Source of the DNA: Rhizobium laguerreae | GTDB taxonomy: Bacteria; Pseudomonadota; Alphaproteobacteria; Rhizobiales; Rhizobiaceae | Assembly (NCBI RefSeq): GCF_002008165.1 | Contig: NZ_MRDM01000032.1 | Coordinates: forward strand, 186,001 to 250,000 | Reading direction: 5' to 3' | Length of the DNA stretch: 64,000 bases | In this document: in pieces, positions 42,989-52,023 of the stretch | Numbering within the stretch: the stretch's first letter is position 1 | How the letters are laid out: the number at the start of each line of letters is the position of its first letter | Made by a program: the position numbers and the translations under genes | Notes under the pieces: generated by a model | Databases searched by the model: none | What the model was told of the DNA's origin: nothing | The model's input: the letters and a program-made list of their open reading frames with translations, nothing else

Positions 42989-43279
42989 ATGATCCGCCAT
43001 ACTGTCGCATTCCGCCTGAAGCACGAAGCCGGCTCGGCTGAAGAAACGTCGTTCCTCTCCGACGCGCTGGTGCTTGCCAAGATCCCGAGCGTGCGGAATT
43101 TCGAGCAGCTTCGGCAGACGAGTCCAAAGAATGCTTATGCCTTCGGCTTTTCGATGGAATTCGACGATCAGGCTGGCTACGACACGTACAACCTCCATCC
43201 CCTGCATGTCGCCTTCGTCCGCGACCGCTGGGTGCCCGAGGTCGCCGATTTTCTCGAGATCGACTACACCAAGCTCTGA
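42989..43279 (+). CDS. Dabb-family stress-responsive alpha/beta-barrel protein
   Basis: The 96-residue protein has the dimeric alpha/beta-barrel pattern: MIRHTVAFRLKHEAGSAEE, PSVRNFEQLRQTSPKNAYAFGFSMEF and YNLHPLHVAFVRDRWVPEVADF. Proteins of this family include stress proteins and small cyclases or oxygenases; no substrate can be assigned here. It ends about 30 bp before a terminator shared with clpA. Confidence 0.88.
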   Translation: MIRHTVAFRLKHEAGSAEETSFLSDALVLAKIPSVRNFEQLRQTSPKNAYAFGFSMEFDDQAGYDTYNLHPLHVAFVRDRWVPEVADFLEIDYTKL

Positions 43280-43303
43280 AAGGGCGCATGTAGATCCGGA
43301 CAC

Positions 43304-43335
43304 AAAAAAGGCCGCAGTGACGCGGCCTTTTCCAA
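43304..43335. terminator. Bidirectional terminator between the Dabb gene and clpA
   Basis: A perfect 10-bp stem AAAAGGCCGC / GCGGCCTTTT with a 6-nt loop lies between two convergent genes. A-rich and T-rich flanks on both sides allow it to act in either direction. Confidence 0.85.
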
Positions 43336-43350
43336 TTCGGTGACGGTATC

Positions 43351-45843
43351 TTACTTCTTGCGTGGAACCTTCGGAACCGCGCTTCCCTTCTTCGGGGCTT
43401 CGCGGACCTCAGGCTCGGCCTGCGGCACCGCTTTGGCGCGGGTCTTGCGGGCCGCCTTCGTCTTCAGCTCGCCGTCATCCCCATCCTCGGCTTCGGGATG
43501 CACAACCTCGGCTTCGGGCTTCGGCTTGATCGGCGCCGTTTCCGAGATGGCTTCGAGCACGATGCCGGGCTTGCCGTCTTCCTTCGGGCCGACGGTGACA
43601 TTGACGACGCCGCCCTTCTTCAGCTTGCCGAAGAGGATTTCGTTGGCGAGCGGCTTCTTGATCGTATCCTGAATGACGCGAGCAAGCGGGCGGGCGCCCA
43701 TCTTCTCGTCGTAACCCTTTTCCGCCAGCCAGGCGATCGCATTCTCGTGCAGGTCGAAGGTGACGTTCCTTTCGGAAAGCTGGGCCTCCAGCTGCATGAT
43801 GAACTTCTGTACGACCTTGTGGATGACGGCCGTCGGCAACGCCGCGAAAGGAATGATCGCGTCGAGACGGTTGCGGAATTCCGGCGTGAACAGGCGGGTC
43901 AGCGCCTCCTCGTCCTCGCCGGTGCGCTTGGACGAGCCGAAGCCGATCGCCGCCTTGGCCATTTCCGACGCACCCGCATTGGTCGTCATGATCAGGATGA
44001 CGTTGCGGAAGTCGATCTTCTTGCCGTTATGGTCGGTCAGCGTGCCGTGGTCCATGACCTGCAAGAGGATATTGTAGATGTCGGGATGGGCCTTCTCGAT
44101 TTCGTCGAGCAGGACCACGCAATGCGGGTGCTGGTCGACGCCATCGGTCAGAAGACCGCCCTGGTCGAAGCCGACATAGCCGGGAGGTGCACCGAGCAGA
44201 CGCGAGACCGTGTGCCGCTCCATATATTCCGACATGTCGAAGCGCAGGAGTTCGACGCCGAGCGACGATGCCAGCTGCTTTGCCACCTCGGTCTTGCCGA
44301 CGCCGGTCGGACCGGAGAAGACATAGGCGCCGATCGGCTTGTTCGGCTCGCGAAGACCGGCACGCGCCAGCTTGATCGAGGTCGAAAGAGCTTCGATCGC
44401 GATATCCTGGCCGTAGACCACAGAACGCAGTTCCTGCTCGAGATTGGCGAGCACCGCTTCATCGTCCTTGGAGACGGTCTTCGGCGGAATGCGCGCCATC
44501 GTGGCGACCGTTGCCTCGATCTCCTTTTCGGTAATCAGCTTGCGGCGCTTGGACGGCGGCAGCAGCATCTGGGCCGCACCGGTTTCGTCGATCACGTCGA
44601 TCGCTTTGTCGGGCAGCTTGCGGTCGGAGATGTAGCGGGCCGACAATTCGACGGCCGACTTGATGGCATCATTCGAATAACGCAGGTGGTGATACTCTTC
44701 GAAATAGGGCTTCAGGCCCTTCATGATCTCGATCGCATCTTCGATCGACGGTTCGCTGACGTCGATCTTCTGGAAACGACGGACCAGCGCACGATCCTTC
44801 TCGAAGAACTGGCGGTATTCCTTGTAGGTGGTCGAACCGATGCAGCGAATCGCGCCCGATGATAGGGCCGGCTTCAGCAGGTTCGATGCATCCATCGCGC
44901 CGCCCGAGGTGGCGCCAGCGCCGATCACCGTGTGGATCTCGTCGATGAAGAGCACGGCGCCCGGATATTCTTCCAGTTCCTTGACGACCTGCTTCAGGCG
45001 CTCCTCGAAATCGCCGCGGTAGCGCGTGCCGGCGAGCAGCGTGCCCATGTCGAGCGAGAAGATCGTCGCATCGGCGAGGGCTTCGGGAACCTTGCCTTCG
45101 ACGATGCGCTTGGCAAGGCCTTCGGCGATCGCCGTCTTGCCGACGCCGGGATCACCGACGTAGAGCGGATTGTTCTTCGAACGGCGGCACAGGATCTGGA
45201 TGGTGCGGCTGACCTCGGCGTGACGGCCGATCAGCGGATCGATCTTGCCGCCCTTGGCCTTCTCGTTGAGATTGACGCAATAGGCCTTGAGCGCATCCTG
45301 CTGCTTCTTCGGGCCGCCCTCTTCCTCGCCGCCGCGCGCCGTCGGCTTGCTGCTTTCGGCTTCTTCCTCAGCGCCGCGCGGGGGACGCACATCCGAAGCG
45401 CCCGGCCGCTTGCCGATGCCGTGGGAGATATAGTTGACGGCATCGTAGCGGGTCATCTCCTGCTCCTGCAGGAAATAGGCGGCGTGGCTTTCGCGCTCGG
45501 CGAAGATGGCGACGAGCACGTTGGCGCCGGTCACCTCTTCGCGGCCAGACGATTGCACGTGGATGACGGCACGCTGGATGACGCGCTGGAAGCCGGAGGT
45601 CGGCTTCGAATCCTCGTCATAACCGGTGATCAGGTTGGAAAGTTCGTTATCGACATATTCGACGAGCGTCTTGCGCAAGGTGTCGAGATCGACATTGCAG
45701 GCACCCATGACCGCGGCCGCATCGGCATCGTCGATCAGGGCGAGCAGCAGATGCTCGAGCGTCGCATATTCGTGGTGCCGCTCGTTGGCAAAGGTCAGTG
45801 CCTGATGGAGCGCCTTCTCTAAACTAGGCGAAAATGTTGGCAC
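43351..45843 (-). CDS. clpA: ATP-dependent Clp protease ATP-binding subunit ClpA
   Basis: The 830-residue AAA+ unfoldase has the Clp N-domain (1-150), the first ATPase module with Walker A GDPGVGKT and the second with GPTGVGKT. The second module contains the ClpP-binding tripeptide in FGSSKRTG, as an IGF-type loop (IGF). It has an unusually long C-terminal tail of about 70 residues, rich in Lys, Pro, Glu and Ala. It delivers substrates to ClpP. The start is GTG at 45843 and clpS lies 10 bp upstream. Confidence 0.96.
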   Translation of the reverse strand: MPTFSPSLEKALHQALTFANERHHEYATLEHLLLALIDDADAAAVMGACNVDLDTLRKTLVEYVDNELSNLITGYDEDSKPTSGFQRVIQRAVIHVQSSGREEVTGANVLVAIFAERESHAAYFLQEQEMTRYDAVNYISHGIGKRPGASDVRPPRGAEEEAESSKPTARGGEEEGGPKKQQDALKAYCVNLNEKAKGGKIDPLIGRHAEVSRTIQILCRRSKNNPLYVGDPGVGKTAIAEGLAKRIVEGKVPEALADATIFSLDMGTLLAGTRYRGDFEERLKQVVKELEEYPGAVLFIDEIHTVIGAGATSGGAMDASNLLKPALSSGAIRCIGSTTYKEYRQFFEKDRALVRRFQKIDVSEPSIEDAIEIMKGLKPYFEEYHHLRYSNDAIKSAVELSARYISDRKLPDKAIDVIDETGAAQMLLPPSKRRKLITEKEIEATVATMARIPPKTVSKDDEAVLANLEQELRSVVYGQDIAIEALSTSIKLARAGLREPNKPIGAYVFSGPTGVGKTEVAKQLASSLGVELLRFDMSEYMERHTVSRLLGAPPGYVGFDQGGLLTDGVDQHPHCVVLLDEIEKAHPDIYNILLQVMDHGTLTDHNGKKIDFRNVILIMTTNAGASEMAKAAIGFGSSKRTGEDEEALTRLFTPEFRNRLDAIIPFAALPTAVIHKVVQKFIMQLEAQLSERNVTFDLHENAIAWLAEKGYDEKMGARPLARVIQDTIKKPLANEILFGKLKKGGVVNVTVGPKEDGKPGIVLEAISETAPIKPKPEAEVVHPEAEDGDDGELKTKAARKTRAKAVPQAEPEVREAPKKGSAVPKVPRKK

Positions 45844-45853
45844 GTTCAGATCC

Positions 45854-46210
45854 TCACTTCTTTTCCATGACGCATTGCAGCGGATGCTGGTGCTGCCGGG
45901 CGAAGTCCATCACCTGGCTGACCTTCGTTTCCGCTACCTCGTATGTGAATATTCCGCATTCGCCAACGCCGTGGTTATGGACATGAAGCATGATGCGGGT
46001 GGCACTTTCACGATCCTTCTGAAAAAAACGCTCCAGAATATGGATGACGAATTCCATGGGAGTGTAGTCGTCATTCAAAAGCAGCACGCGATAGAGGTTG
46101 GGCTTTTTGGTCTTCGGCTTGGTGCGTGTGATGACCGAGGTTCGATTTGCGTTGTCCCCGTTCCTTTCGCTGTCGTTCTGCATCCGGATCGGCTTTGCGA
46201 TCATTGTCAT
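45854..46210 (-). CDS. clpS: ClpA adaptor ClpS
   Basis: The 118-residue adaptor recognises N-degron substrates and hands them to ClpA. Its core has LYRVLLLNDDYTPMEFVIHILERFF, in which the Asn-Asp-Asp and Met residues line the N-degron pocket, followed by ATRIMLHVHNHG with the conserved histidine. The N-terminal 35 residues are disordered, Asn/Lys/Thr-rich. The ATG at 46210 follows AGGA; the ATG at 46204 is as good. Confidence 0.95.
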   Translation of the reverse strand: MTMIAKPIRMQNDSERNGDNANRTSVITRTKPKTKKPNLYRVLLLNDDYTPMEFVIHILERFFQKDRESATRIMLHVHNHGVGECGIFTYEVAETKVSQVMDFARQHQHPLQCVMEKK

Positions 46211-46404
46211 TCATTCCTCAAGCAATCCGGCGGAGCATGGGAGGGTGCTTTTCCCGCCGAATATCTGAAACACTAACTTAGTTCATAATAGGCTGATTTT
46301 AAGCCCCCTGTCAGACACTGCAATCAAGAAATGGCCGGCATGCACGGGAAAGACCAAAAAAGTCCCTGGTCGATCCCATGCGGGCGCTGCAGCGAAAGCG
46401 GAAA

Positions 46405-46440
46405 CAAAAAGACCGGCCACAGATGCGTAGCCGGTCCTCA
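46405..46440 (-). terminator. Terminator downstream of the phasin gene
   Basis: A 7-bp stem GACCGGC / GCCGGTC with a 12-nt loop is followed on the minus strand by TTTTTGTTTC. It lies about 45 bp past the phasin stop. Confidence 0.75.
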
Positions 46441-46480
46441 TTTTTCAATATGTCGCGCAGGTTGCGCCGTCAAAATCAAT

Positions 46481-46852
46481 TCATGCGGCAGCAGGCGTCG
46501 CCGACGGCGCCGACTTGGCGCTCTTGACGACGGCAGCGGCGATCGGTGCTTCATGGGGCTTGTAGGCTGATTTGGCGAGATCGGCATACATCTCACTGAG
46601 CTTCGTGGTCTCGGAGACAAAGCCTTCAAAATACGCCTTAACGTAGCTCGTCTGCAGCTCGAAAGCGGCCTCGAAGCTCTTGACGCCGGCTAGGGTTTCG
46701 AAATGCGTCACCGCGTCCTGAAAGGATTTCTTCGAATATTCCGTGGCTTCAGCGGCGATCGCCTGAAAGCCCTTGGTGGTGTCGGAATAGTTTTTCAGTG
46801 CCGTGTCGACGGCTTCCTTGCTCTTCTTGTTAGCATCGTCAAAGTTGAACAT
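46481..46852 (-). CDS. Phasin (polyhydroxybutyrate granule protein)
   Basis: This 123-residue, largely helical protein has the phasin 2 pattern: SKEAVDTALKNYSDTTKGFQAIAAEATEYSKKSFQ, then FETLAGVKSFEAAFELQTSYVKAYFEGFVSETTKLSEMYADLAKSAYKP and an Ala/Pro/Ser tail. Phasins coat PHB granules. The ATG at 46852 follows GGAGGA. The upstream leader contains a perfect 12-bp inverted repeat with two TGC-N3-GCA sites, which suggests control by the PHB regulator PhaR. Confidence 0.9.
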   Translation of the reverse strand: MFNFDDANKKSKEAVDTALKNYSDTTKGFQAIAAEATEYSKKSFQDAVTHFETLAGVKSFEAAFELQTSYVKAYFEGFVSETTKLSEMYADLAKSAYKPHEAPIAAAVVKSAKSAPSATPAAA

Positions 46853-46892
46853 GAGCCATCCTCCGTTGGGCTGTTGGTGGCGGCAGGGTAGC

Positions 46893-46930
46893 TGCAACGC
46901 ACAAATAGTCAAGTAGTCTTGTGCGTTGCA
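46893..46930 (-). promoter_or_regulatory. Inverted repeat, possible PhaR operator of the phasin gene
   Basis: TGCAACGCACAA (46893-46904) and TTGTGCGTTGCA (46919-46930) are a perfect 12-bp inverted repeat with a 14-bp spacer, starting 40 bp before the phasin start. Each arm holds a TGC-N3-GCA core, the type of site reported for PhaR in alphaproteobacteria. The role is inferred. Confidence 0.65.
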
Positions 46931-47064
46931 AAACATCCAGGAGCTGCATGACAATCATATAACAAAGCCCACGCGTCGGGGCACGTACGTCTTTAATTGA
47001 TTTTGCTAAAATATATCAGAATGCCGCAACCGGAAGTTTTGAACAAATTCTCGCTCCGAATCGA

Positions 47065-47102
47065 AAAAACAAAAAAGACCGAACGGATCGCACCGTTCGG
47101 TC
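47065..47102 (-). terminator. Terminator downstream of the DUF3126 gene
   Basis: A perfect 10-bp stem GACCGAACGG / CCGTTCGGTC with loop ATCGCA is followed on the minus strand by TTTTTTGTTTTTT. It lies 23 bp after the gene's stop. Confidence 0.85.
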
Positions 47103-47124
47103 CCTTTGAAGCATTCGAGCGCGG

Positions 47125-47328
47125 TCAGAGATCGACGTCGAGGATCGCCATCGAAAAGTTGTAGGAGCGGTCGCCGTCCTCGTCATCAATATAGACGACA
47201 CCCAGAAATTCTTCGCCGAGATAGACTTCCGCAGAATCATCCTTGCGCGGACGCGCCTTGACGATCATCTGCGGGTTGAACATGCGCTTGAAATAGGCGT
47301 CGAGCTTCTTGATTTCTTCTGGCTTCAC
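47125..47328 (-). CDS. DUF3126-family protein
   Basis: The 67-residue protein starts KPEEIKKLDAYFKRMFN and continues RKDDSAEVYLGEEFLGVVYIDDEDGDRSYNFSMAILDVDL, a compact acidic protein conserved in Rhizobiales with no known function. The start codon is GTG at 47328 with GGAG upstream. It follows cysE by about 140 bp and has its own terminator. Confidence 0.88.
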   Translation of the reverse strand: MKPEEIKKLDAYFKRMFNPQMIVKARPRKDDSAEVYLGEEFLGVVYIDDEDGDRSYNFSMAILDVDL

Positions 47329-47468
47329 TCTGTCATCTCCGTAAGCGGTCTTGATTGGCCGCTTCTTGCACAGGAAATGCAGCGGTGTAAAGGCAAGGTT
47401 GCCGTTTGCTCATGGCCCTCCCCGTTCGGATCCCGCCGACTTTTCCTATCCTTGTTTCCAATGGGCGC

Positions 47469-48302
47469 TCAGATATCGGCGCCGATCACCTGGTCCATGT
47501 TGCGCGACGGCTCGGAACAACCGGCCTCGCCGACGACCTTGGCCGGCACGCCCGCAACCGTCTTCTTGGGCGGCACCGCCTTCAGGACGACGGAGCCGGC
47601 GGCGACGCGTGAGCAATAGCCGATCTCGATATTGCCGAGGATCTTCGCACCGGCGCCGATCATCACGCCGGAGCCGATCTTCGGATGGCGGTCAGCGCCC
47701 TCCTTGCCGGTACCGCCGAGTGTGACGCCGTGCAGGATCGAGACGTTGTCGCCGATGACGGCCGTCTCGCCGACGACGAGGCCGGTGGCGTGATCGAGGA
47801 AGATGCCCTTGCCGATACGGGCGGCCGGATTGATGTCGGTCTGGAAGACGCTGGAGGAACGGCTCTGCAGATAAAGCGCAAAATCACGCCGGCCGCGGTT
47901 CAGCAGCCAATGGGCGAGACGATGCGTCTGCAGCGCGTGGAAGCCCTTGAAATAAAGTACCGCCTCCATGAAGCGCAGGCATGCGGGATCGCGGTCGTAG
48001 ATCGCTTGGATATCGACACGCAGGATGGAGCTCCAGTCCGGCCAGTCGAGGAGCATTTCCTCGAAGGTCTGGCGAAGCAGGTTCGCCTGCATGTCGGGGT
48101 GATCGAGACGTTCGCAGATGCGGTGGATGACGCATTCCTCGAGCGAATGGTAGTTGATCACAGTAGAATAGAGGAAGGCGGCGAGAACCGGATCGCGTTC
48201 GGCGGCGAGTCGGGCTTCCTCACGCAGGCTGTCCCAGATGGGATCCATCACCTTCAGCGGATGGCCTGTGTCAAAAGCACGAATGTCAGTCTTTGCGACC
48301 AT
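47469..48302 (-). CDS. cysE: Serine O-acetyltransferase CysE
   Basis: The 277-residue enzyme acetylates serine with acetyl-CoA, the first step to cysteine. It has the helical N-domain (PIWDSLREEARLAAERDPVLAAFLYS), SRSSSVFQTDINPAARIGKGIFLDHATG with the catalytic His/Asp, and the hexapeptide beta helix to the end (GGTGKEGADRHPKIG, VMIGAGAKILGNIEIG). The C-terminal isoleucine that binds cysteine synthase is present (GADI). Confidence 0.96.
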   Translation of the reverse strand: MVAKTDIRAFDTGHPLKVMDPIWDSLREEARLAAERDPVLAAFLYSTVINYHSLEECVIHRICERLDHPDMQANLLRQTFEEMLLDWPDWSSILRVDIQAIYDRDPACLRFMEAVLYFKGFHALQTHRLAHWLLNRGRRDFALYLQSRSSSVFQTDINPAARIGKGIFLDHATGLVVGETAVIGDNVSILHGVTLGGTGKEGADRHPKIGSGVMIGAGAKILGNIEIGYCSRVAAGSVVLKAVPPKKTVAGVPAKVVGEAGCSEPSRNMDQVIGADI

Positions 48303-48430
48303 CGCCGCTCTCCTCGTTGCCGGAAGGAATGCCGTTTTCGGAATGCCAATATATAGAGGAAAACGCCAATAACATAAATGGGTGCCGTCGCCATGGTTTT
48401 TTAGTATGGTTTTTCGGCATCACGATGTTG

Positions 48431-49216
48431 TCAGCGATGGGCGACCTTTGCGTAGAAGGCCAGAACCGCCTGCTTGAAAACCCTGTCGCCGACGGCGAGC
48501 ATATGATCGCGGCCGGGAATATCGAGCGCTTCGGCATTTTGCATCAGCGCCGCCAATTCCTGCGGCGAGCCGGCGATATCATCCTTGGTGCCGACGCCGA
48601 TCAGCGTCGGCATGTCCAGCTTGGCCATGTCGGAGCGGGCGACGAGATCGCGCGAGCCGCGGATACAATCGGCAAGCGCGACGCGGTCGCTCTTCGTCTG
48701 CTCGGCGAAGGCGCGGAACATGCGGCCGCGGGTATGCGTCACCGCCTCCAGCGAGGGAGCCAGCAGCGCATCTGCGATCGGGTCCCAGTCGCCGACGCCG
48801 TCGGTCATGCCGATGCCGAGGCCGCCGAGCACCAGCGAACGGACGCGATGCGGATTGGCAAGCGCGGCAAAAACGGAAATGCGCGCGCCCATCGAATAGC
48901 CCATGACATTGGCTTCCGGGATGCCGAGATGATCCAGCAAGGCGATCGCATCGCCGGCCATGACCCAGGGACGATAGGCTTCGGCATCGTGCGGCTTGTC
49001 GCTTGCGCCGTGGCCGCGATTGTCGATGGCGATCACCCGGTAGCCGGCATCGCCGAGCGTCTTCAGCCAGCCCGGATGCACCCAGTTGACGTTTGCGGTC
49101 GAGGCAAAGCCGTGGATCAACAACACGGGGACGCCGGCCGGATCGCCCTCATCGAAGAAGGCGAGCTGCAATCCGTCATGGGTGAAGCTCGAAAATGTCG
49201 GCGTATTCAGGTTCAT
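48431..49216 (-). CDS. Alpha/beta-fold hydrolase
   Basis: The 261-residue protein has VLLIHGFASTANVNW (oxyanion-hole strand), VIAIDNRGHGASDKP, the nucleophile elbow GYSMGA, an acid in GTKDDIAG and a late histidine in IPGRDHMLAVG. It is therefore a complete catalytic triad of the alpha/beta-hydrolase fold; the substrate is unknown. It is in the same direction as cysE. Confidence 0.88.
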   Translation of the reverse strand: MNLNTPTFSSFTHDGLQLAFFDEGDPAGVPVLLIHGFASTANVNWVHPGWLKTLGDAGYRVIAIDNRGHGASDKPHDAEAYRPWVMAGDAIALLDHLGIPEANVMGYSMGARISVFAALANPHRVRSLVLGGLGIGMTDGVGDWDPIADALLAPSLEAVTHTRGRMFRAFAEQTKSDRVALADCIRGSRDLVARSDMAKLDMPTLIGVGTKDDIAGSPQELAALMQNAEALDIPGRDHMLAVGDRVFKQAVLAFYAKVAHR

Positions 49217-49374
49217 CGGGCCTTCCTTTTTGGCGCGACCATAATCGAGCGGCCCTTTATCGTGAAGCCAAAAACTGTGGCTAAAAACTGTGCCTGGCGC
49301 GGCGCTTTGGCTCTACACATTTGCGGCGAAGGCTTATAAGGTTCGCGCACATTTCAGAGCATTCGGAGAGCGAC

Positions 49375-49620
49375 ATGGCCGGCCACAACATTCCCCACTT
49401 CCAGAACGACGGCGGTCACCGCGTTATCGAAGTCGGCGTCAAGGAATTCATGTGCACGGGCGCTTCGGCTCCCTTCGATCATCCGCATATCTTCATCGAC
49501 ATGGGCGACGACAACGAGAAGGTCTGTTCCTACTGCTCGACGCTTTATCGTTTCAATTCCGCGCTCAAGCCCAGCCAGACCAATCCGGCCGGTTGCGTTT
49601 TCCATGTGAAGGCGGCGTAA
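49375..49620 (+). CDS. NDUFS6-like zinc-finger (zf-CHCC) protein
   Basis: This 81-residue protein has a HRVIEVGVKEFMCTGA opening with one cysteine, a conserved HPHIFIDMG, and the C-x2-C pair CSYC, which make the Cys/His/Cys/Cys zinc site. It resembles the mitochondrial complex I accessory subunit NDUFS6, which alphaproteobacteria share. The ATG at 49375 has GGAGAG upstream. An NDUFS4-like gene is at 62.2 kb. Confidence 0.9.
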   Translation: MAGHNIPHFQNDGGHRVIEVGVKEFMCTGASAPFDHPHIFIDMGDDNEKVCSYCSTLYRFNSALKPSQTNPAGCVFHVKAA

Positions 49621-49647
49621 CCGGTCCAGATCCGGATCGGACGGACA

Positions 49648-50802
49648 ATGCCGATCGAACATGCCGCCATCATCGGCGCCGGGATATCAGGACTGACAGC
49701 TGCCCTTGCGCTTTCACGCCGGGGTATCAGCTCTGAGATCTTCGAGCAGGCGGGTGAACTCACCGACATCGGCGCCGGATTGCAGGTTTCGCCGAACGCT
49801 TCCCGCATCCTTGCCGAACTTGGTATCCTTGAGGGACTGTCAAAGGTCTGGCTTGAGCCGGACGCGATCCGGCTGATATCGGGTGGGTCGCTGCGCCAGC
49901 TCGCGGCGGTGCCGGCCGGCAAATTCGCGCGGGAACGCTGGGGCGCACCTTATGGCGTCCTGCACCGAACCACATTGCAGAAAGCCCTTTTGGCTGCGGT
50001 TGCAGCCGATCCGCTCTGCCGGCTTCACCTCGGCGTGCGGATGGACTCGACCCCACCGCCTTTCGAGCGAGCGGTCGATGTCGTGATCGGCGCCGACGGC
50101 GTCTGGTCGAAGCTCCGGCAAATCGTTCCGGGCAGCCCCTCGCCGCGCTTTTCCGGCAATATCGCCTACCGCTTCACCATTGCCGAAACGGAGGCGCCCG
50201 GTTTCCTCGACCGGACAAGCGTTTCGGCCTTTCTCGGCGGTTCGGCGCATCTCGTCTGCTATCCGCTGAGGGAGACCGGCAGCTTCAACATGGTGGCGAT
50301 CACGGCCGGCAATATCGCGCCCCAGGCCTGGCAAAGCGAAGCGACGGCCGAGCAGCGGGCGCAACTGCGGGCGCGCCTTTCCGGCTGGAACACCGCGATC
50401 GTCTCGCTGCTCGACAGAAATAGGAAGCTGACGTTCTGGCCGCTGTTCGAAACCACATCAGGCGCATGGCAGGATGGCCGAAAGACGGTTCTGATCGGCG
50501 ACGCAGCGCATGCGATGATGCCTTTTGCCGCCCAGGGAGCGGCGATGGCGATCGAAGATGCCTACGAACTGGCCGCGTTTCTTTCGAACCGTCCCGTGGC
50601 GGAAGCGCTGGCGCGGTTTGAAAGACATCGGGCGCCGCGCATTGCGAAGCTTCGCCAGCGTGGCGCCTTCAACCGGTTCGCCTATCATGCGAAAGGGCCG
50701 ATCCGGATCGGCCGCGATCTCGTGCTCGGCCTCAAGCCGCCGCTAAGCCTCGCGGCAGATCTCGATTGGATCTACGGCTATCGGGCTGTCGATCTGCCTT
50801 GA
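49648..50802 (+). CDS. FAD-dependent monooxygenase (UbiH/salicylate hydroxylase-like)
   Basis: The 384-residue flavoprotein has GAGISGLTAALALSRRG at residues 9-25 (FAD Rossmann), the DG motif in VIGADGVWSKLR near residue 150, and GDAAHAMMPFAAQGAAMAIEDA near residue 287, the second FAD-contact signature. It is of the group A para-hydroxybenzoate-hydroxylase type. The substrate is unknown. It is 27 bp downstream of the zinc-finger gene. Confidence 0.88.
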   Translation: MPIEHAAIIGAGISGLTAALALSRRGISSEIFEQAGELTDIGAGLQVSPNASRILAELGILEGLSKVWLEPDAIRLISGGSLRQLAAVPAGKFARERWGAPYGVLHRTTLQKALLAAVAADPLCRLHLGVRMDSTPPPFERAVDVVIGADGVWSKLRQIVPGSPSPRFSGNIAYRFTIAETEAPGFLDRTSVSAFLGGSAHLVCYPLRETGSFNMVAITAGNIAPQAWQSEATAEQRAQLRARLSGWNTAIVSLLDRNRKLTFWPLFETTSGAWQDGRKTVLIGDAAHAMMPFAAQGAAMAIEDAYELAAFLSNRPVAEALARFERHRAPRIAKLRQRGAFNRFAYHAKGPIRIGRDLVLGLKPPLSLAADLDWIYGYRAVDLP

Positions 50803-50832
50803 GGCGCCGCAAGCGACGATGAGCGTGCCTGA

Positions 50833-52023
50833 TCAGACCGCGCTTGCCGCCGCAAAACCCCGTTCAATATCGGCCTTCAGGTCGGCCACGTCCTCGATGC
50901 CGATCTGCAGGCGGATGACCGGACCGTCCGTCGGCGCCTTGGCGACCTTGCGATCGTTGAGATAGGCATGCAAGGCGAGGCTTTCAAAGCCACCCCAGGA
51001 ATAGCCGAGACCGAAAATCCTGAGCGCGTCCAGGAAGGCATGCGCCTTTGCTCTGGACTTTTCGGGACCATCGGCGGCAAGCACGAAGGAAAAGATGCCG
51101 CTGGCACCCTTGAAATCGCGCTTCCAGAGATGGTGCGAGGGGAAACTCGGCAGGGCCGGATGCAGCACGCGGGCGACGTCGTCCCTGCCCTCGAGCCATT
51201 CCGCGATCGAGAGTGCGCTTTCATAATGCCGCTCGAGGCGCAGGCCCATGGTGCGCAATCCGCGCAGAATCTGGTAGGCATCATCGGGTGCGCCGCAGAT
51301 GCCGAGCACACCGTTTGCTTCCTTCAGCCGCTCCCAGTGCTCGGCATTGGCCGAAACCGTTCCGAGCAGGATGTCGGAATGGCCGGACGGATATTTCGTC
51401 GATGCGTGGATCGAGATGTCGACGCCGTAATCGAGCGGCCTGAAATAGACCGGCGTCGCCCAGGTATTGTCCATCATGACGACGGCGCCATGGCGATGCG
51501 CAACCGCCGAGATCGCCGGAATATCCTGCATTTCAAAGGTATTGGAGCCGGGAGCCTCGGTGTGGACGAGCTTCGTGTTCGGCCGGAACAGCGTCTCGAT
51601 GCCGGCGCCGATCTCCGGATCGTAATATTCCACCTCGACACCGAGGCGCTTCAGCATCGTGTCGCAGAAATGGCGCGTCGGGCCATAGACCGAATCGACC
51701 ACCAGCGCATGATCGCCGGCAGCGACGAAACCCAGAAACGGAATGGTGACGGCCGCAAGGCCCGACGGCACAAGGATCGTTCCGGCCGAGCCTTCAAGTG
51801 CGTCGATCGCCTCGCAGAGCGCATCCGTCGTCGGTGTGCCGCGCGTTCCGTAGGTGTATTTCTGCGTGCGCGTCTCCATCGCCCGCGCATTCGGAAACAA
51901 CACCGTCGAGGCGTGCACGACCGGCGGATTGATGAAGCCGTGATAGTCGAAGGGGTCGTTGCCGATATGGGTCAGGCGGGTATTGATGCCGGCATTCTGC
52001 AGCAAGCTGTCTTTGTCTTTCAT
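50833..52023 (-). CDS. metC: Cystathionine beta-lyase
   Basis: The 396-residue PLP enzyme has YTYGTRGTPTTDALCEAIDALEG near the N-terminus, LVPSGLAAVTIPFL, and MMDNTWATPVYFRPLDYG. The PLP lysine is in SIHASTKYPSGHSD. The overall pattern is of MetC rather than cystathionine gamma-synthase (GICGAPDDAYQILRGLRTMGLRL, WGGFESL). It cleaves cystathionine to homocysteine. The ATG at 52023 is chosen; the long upstream extension is not family-like. Confidence 0.92.
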   Translation of the reverse strand: MKDKDSLLQNAGINTRLTHIGNDPFDYHGFINPPVVHASTVLFPNARAMETRTQKYTYGTRGTPTTDALCEAIDALEGSAGTILVPSGLAAVTIPFLGFVAAGDHALVVDSVYGPTRHFCDTMLKRLGVEVEYYDPEIGAGIETLFRPNTKLVHTEAPGSNTFEMQDIPAISAVAHRHGAVVMMDNTWATPVYFRPLDYGVDISIHASTKYPSGHSDILLGTVSANAEHWERLKEANGVLGICGAPDDAYQILRGLRTMGLRLERHYESALSIAEWLEGRDDVARVLHPALPSFPSHHLWKRDFKGASGIFSFVLAADGPEKSRAKAHAFLDALRIFGLGYSWGGFESLALHAYLNDRKVAKAPTDGPVIRLQIGIEDVADLKADIERGFAAASAV

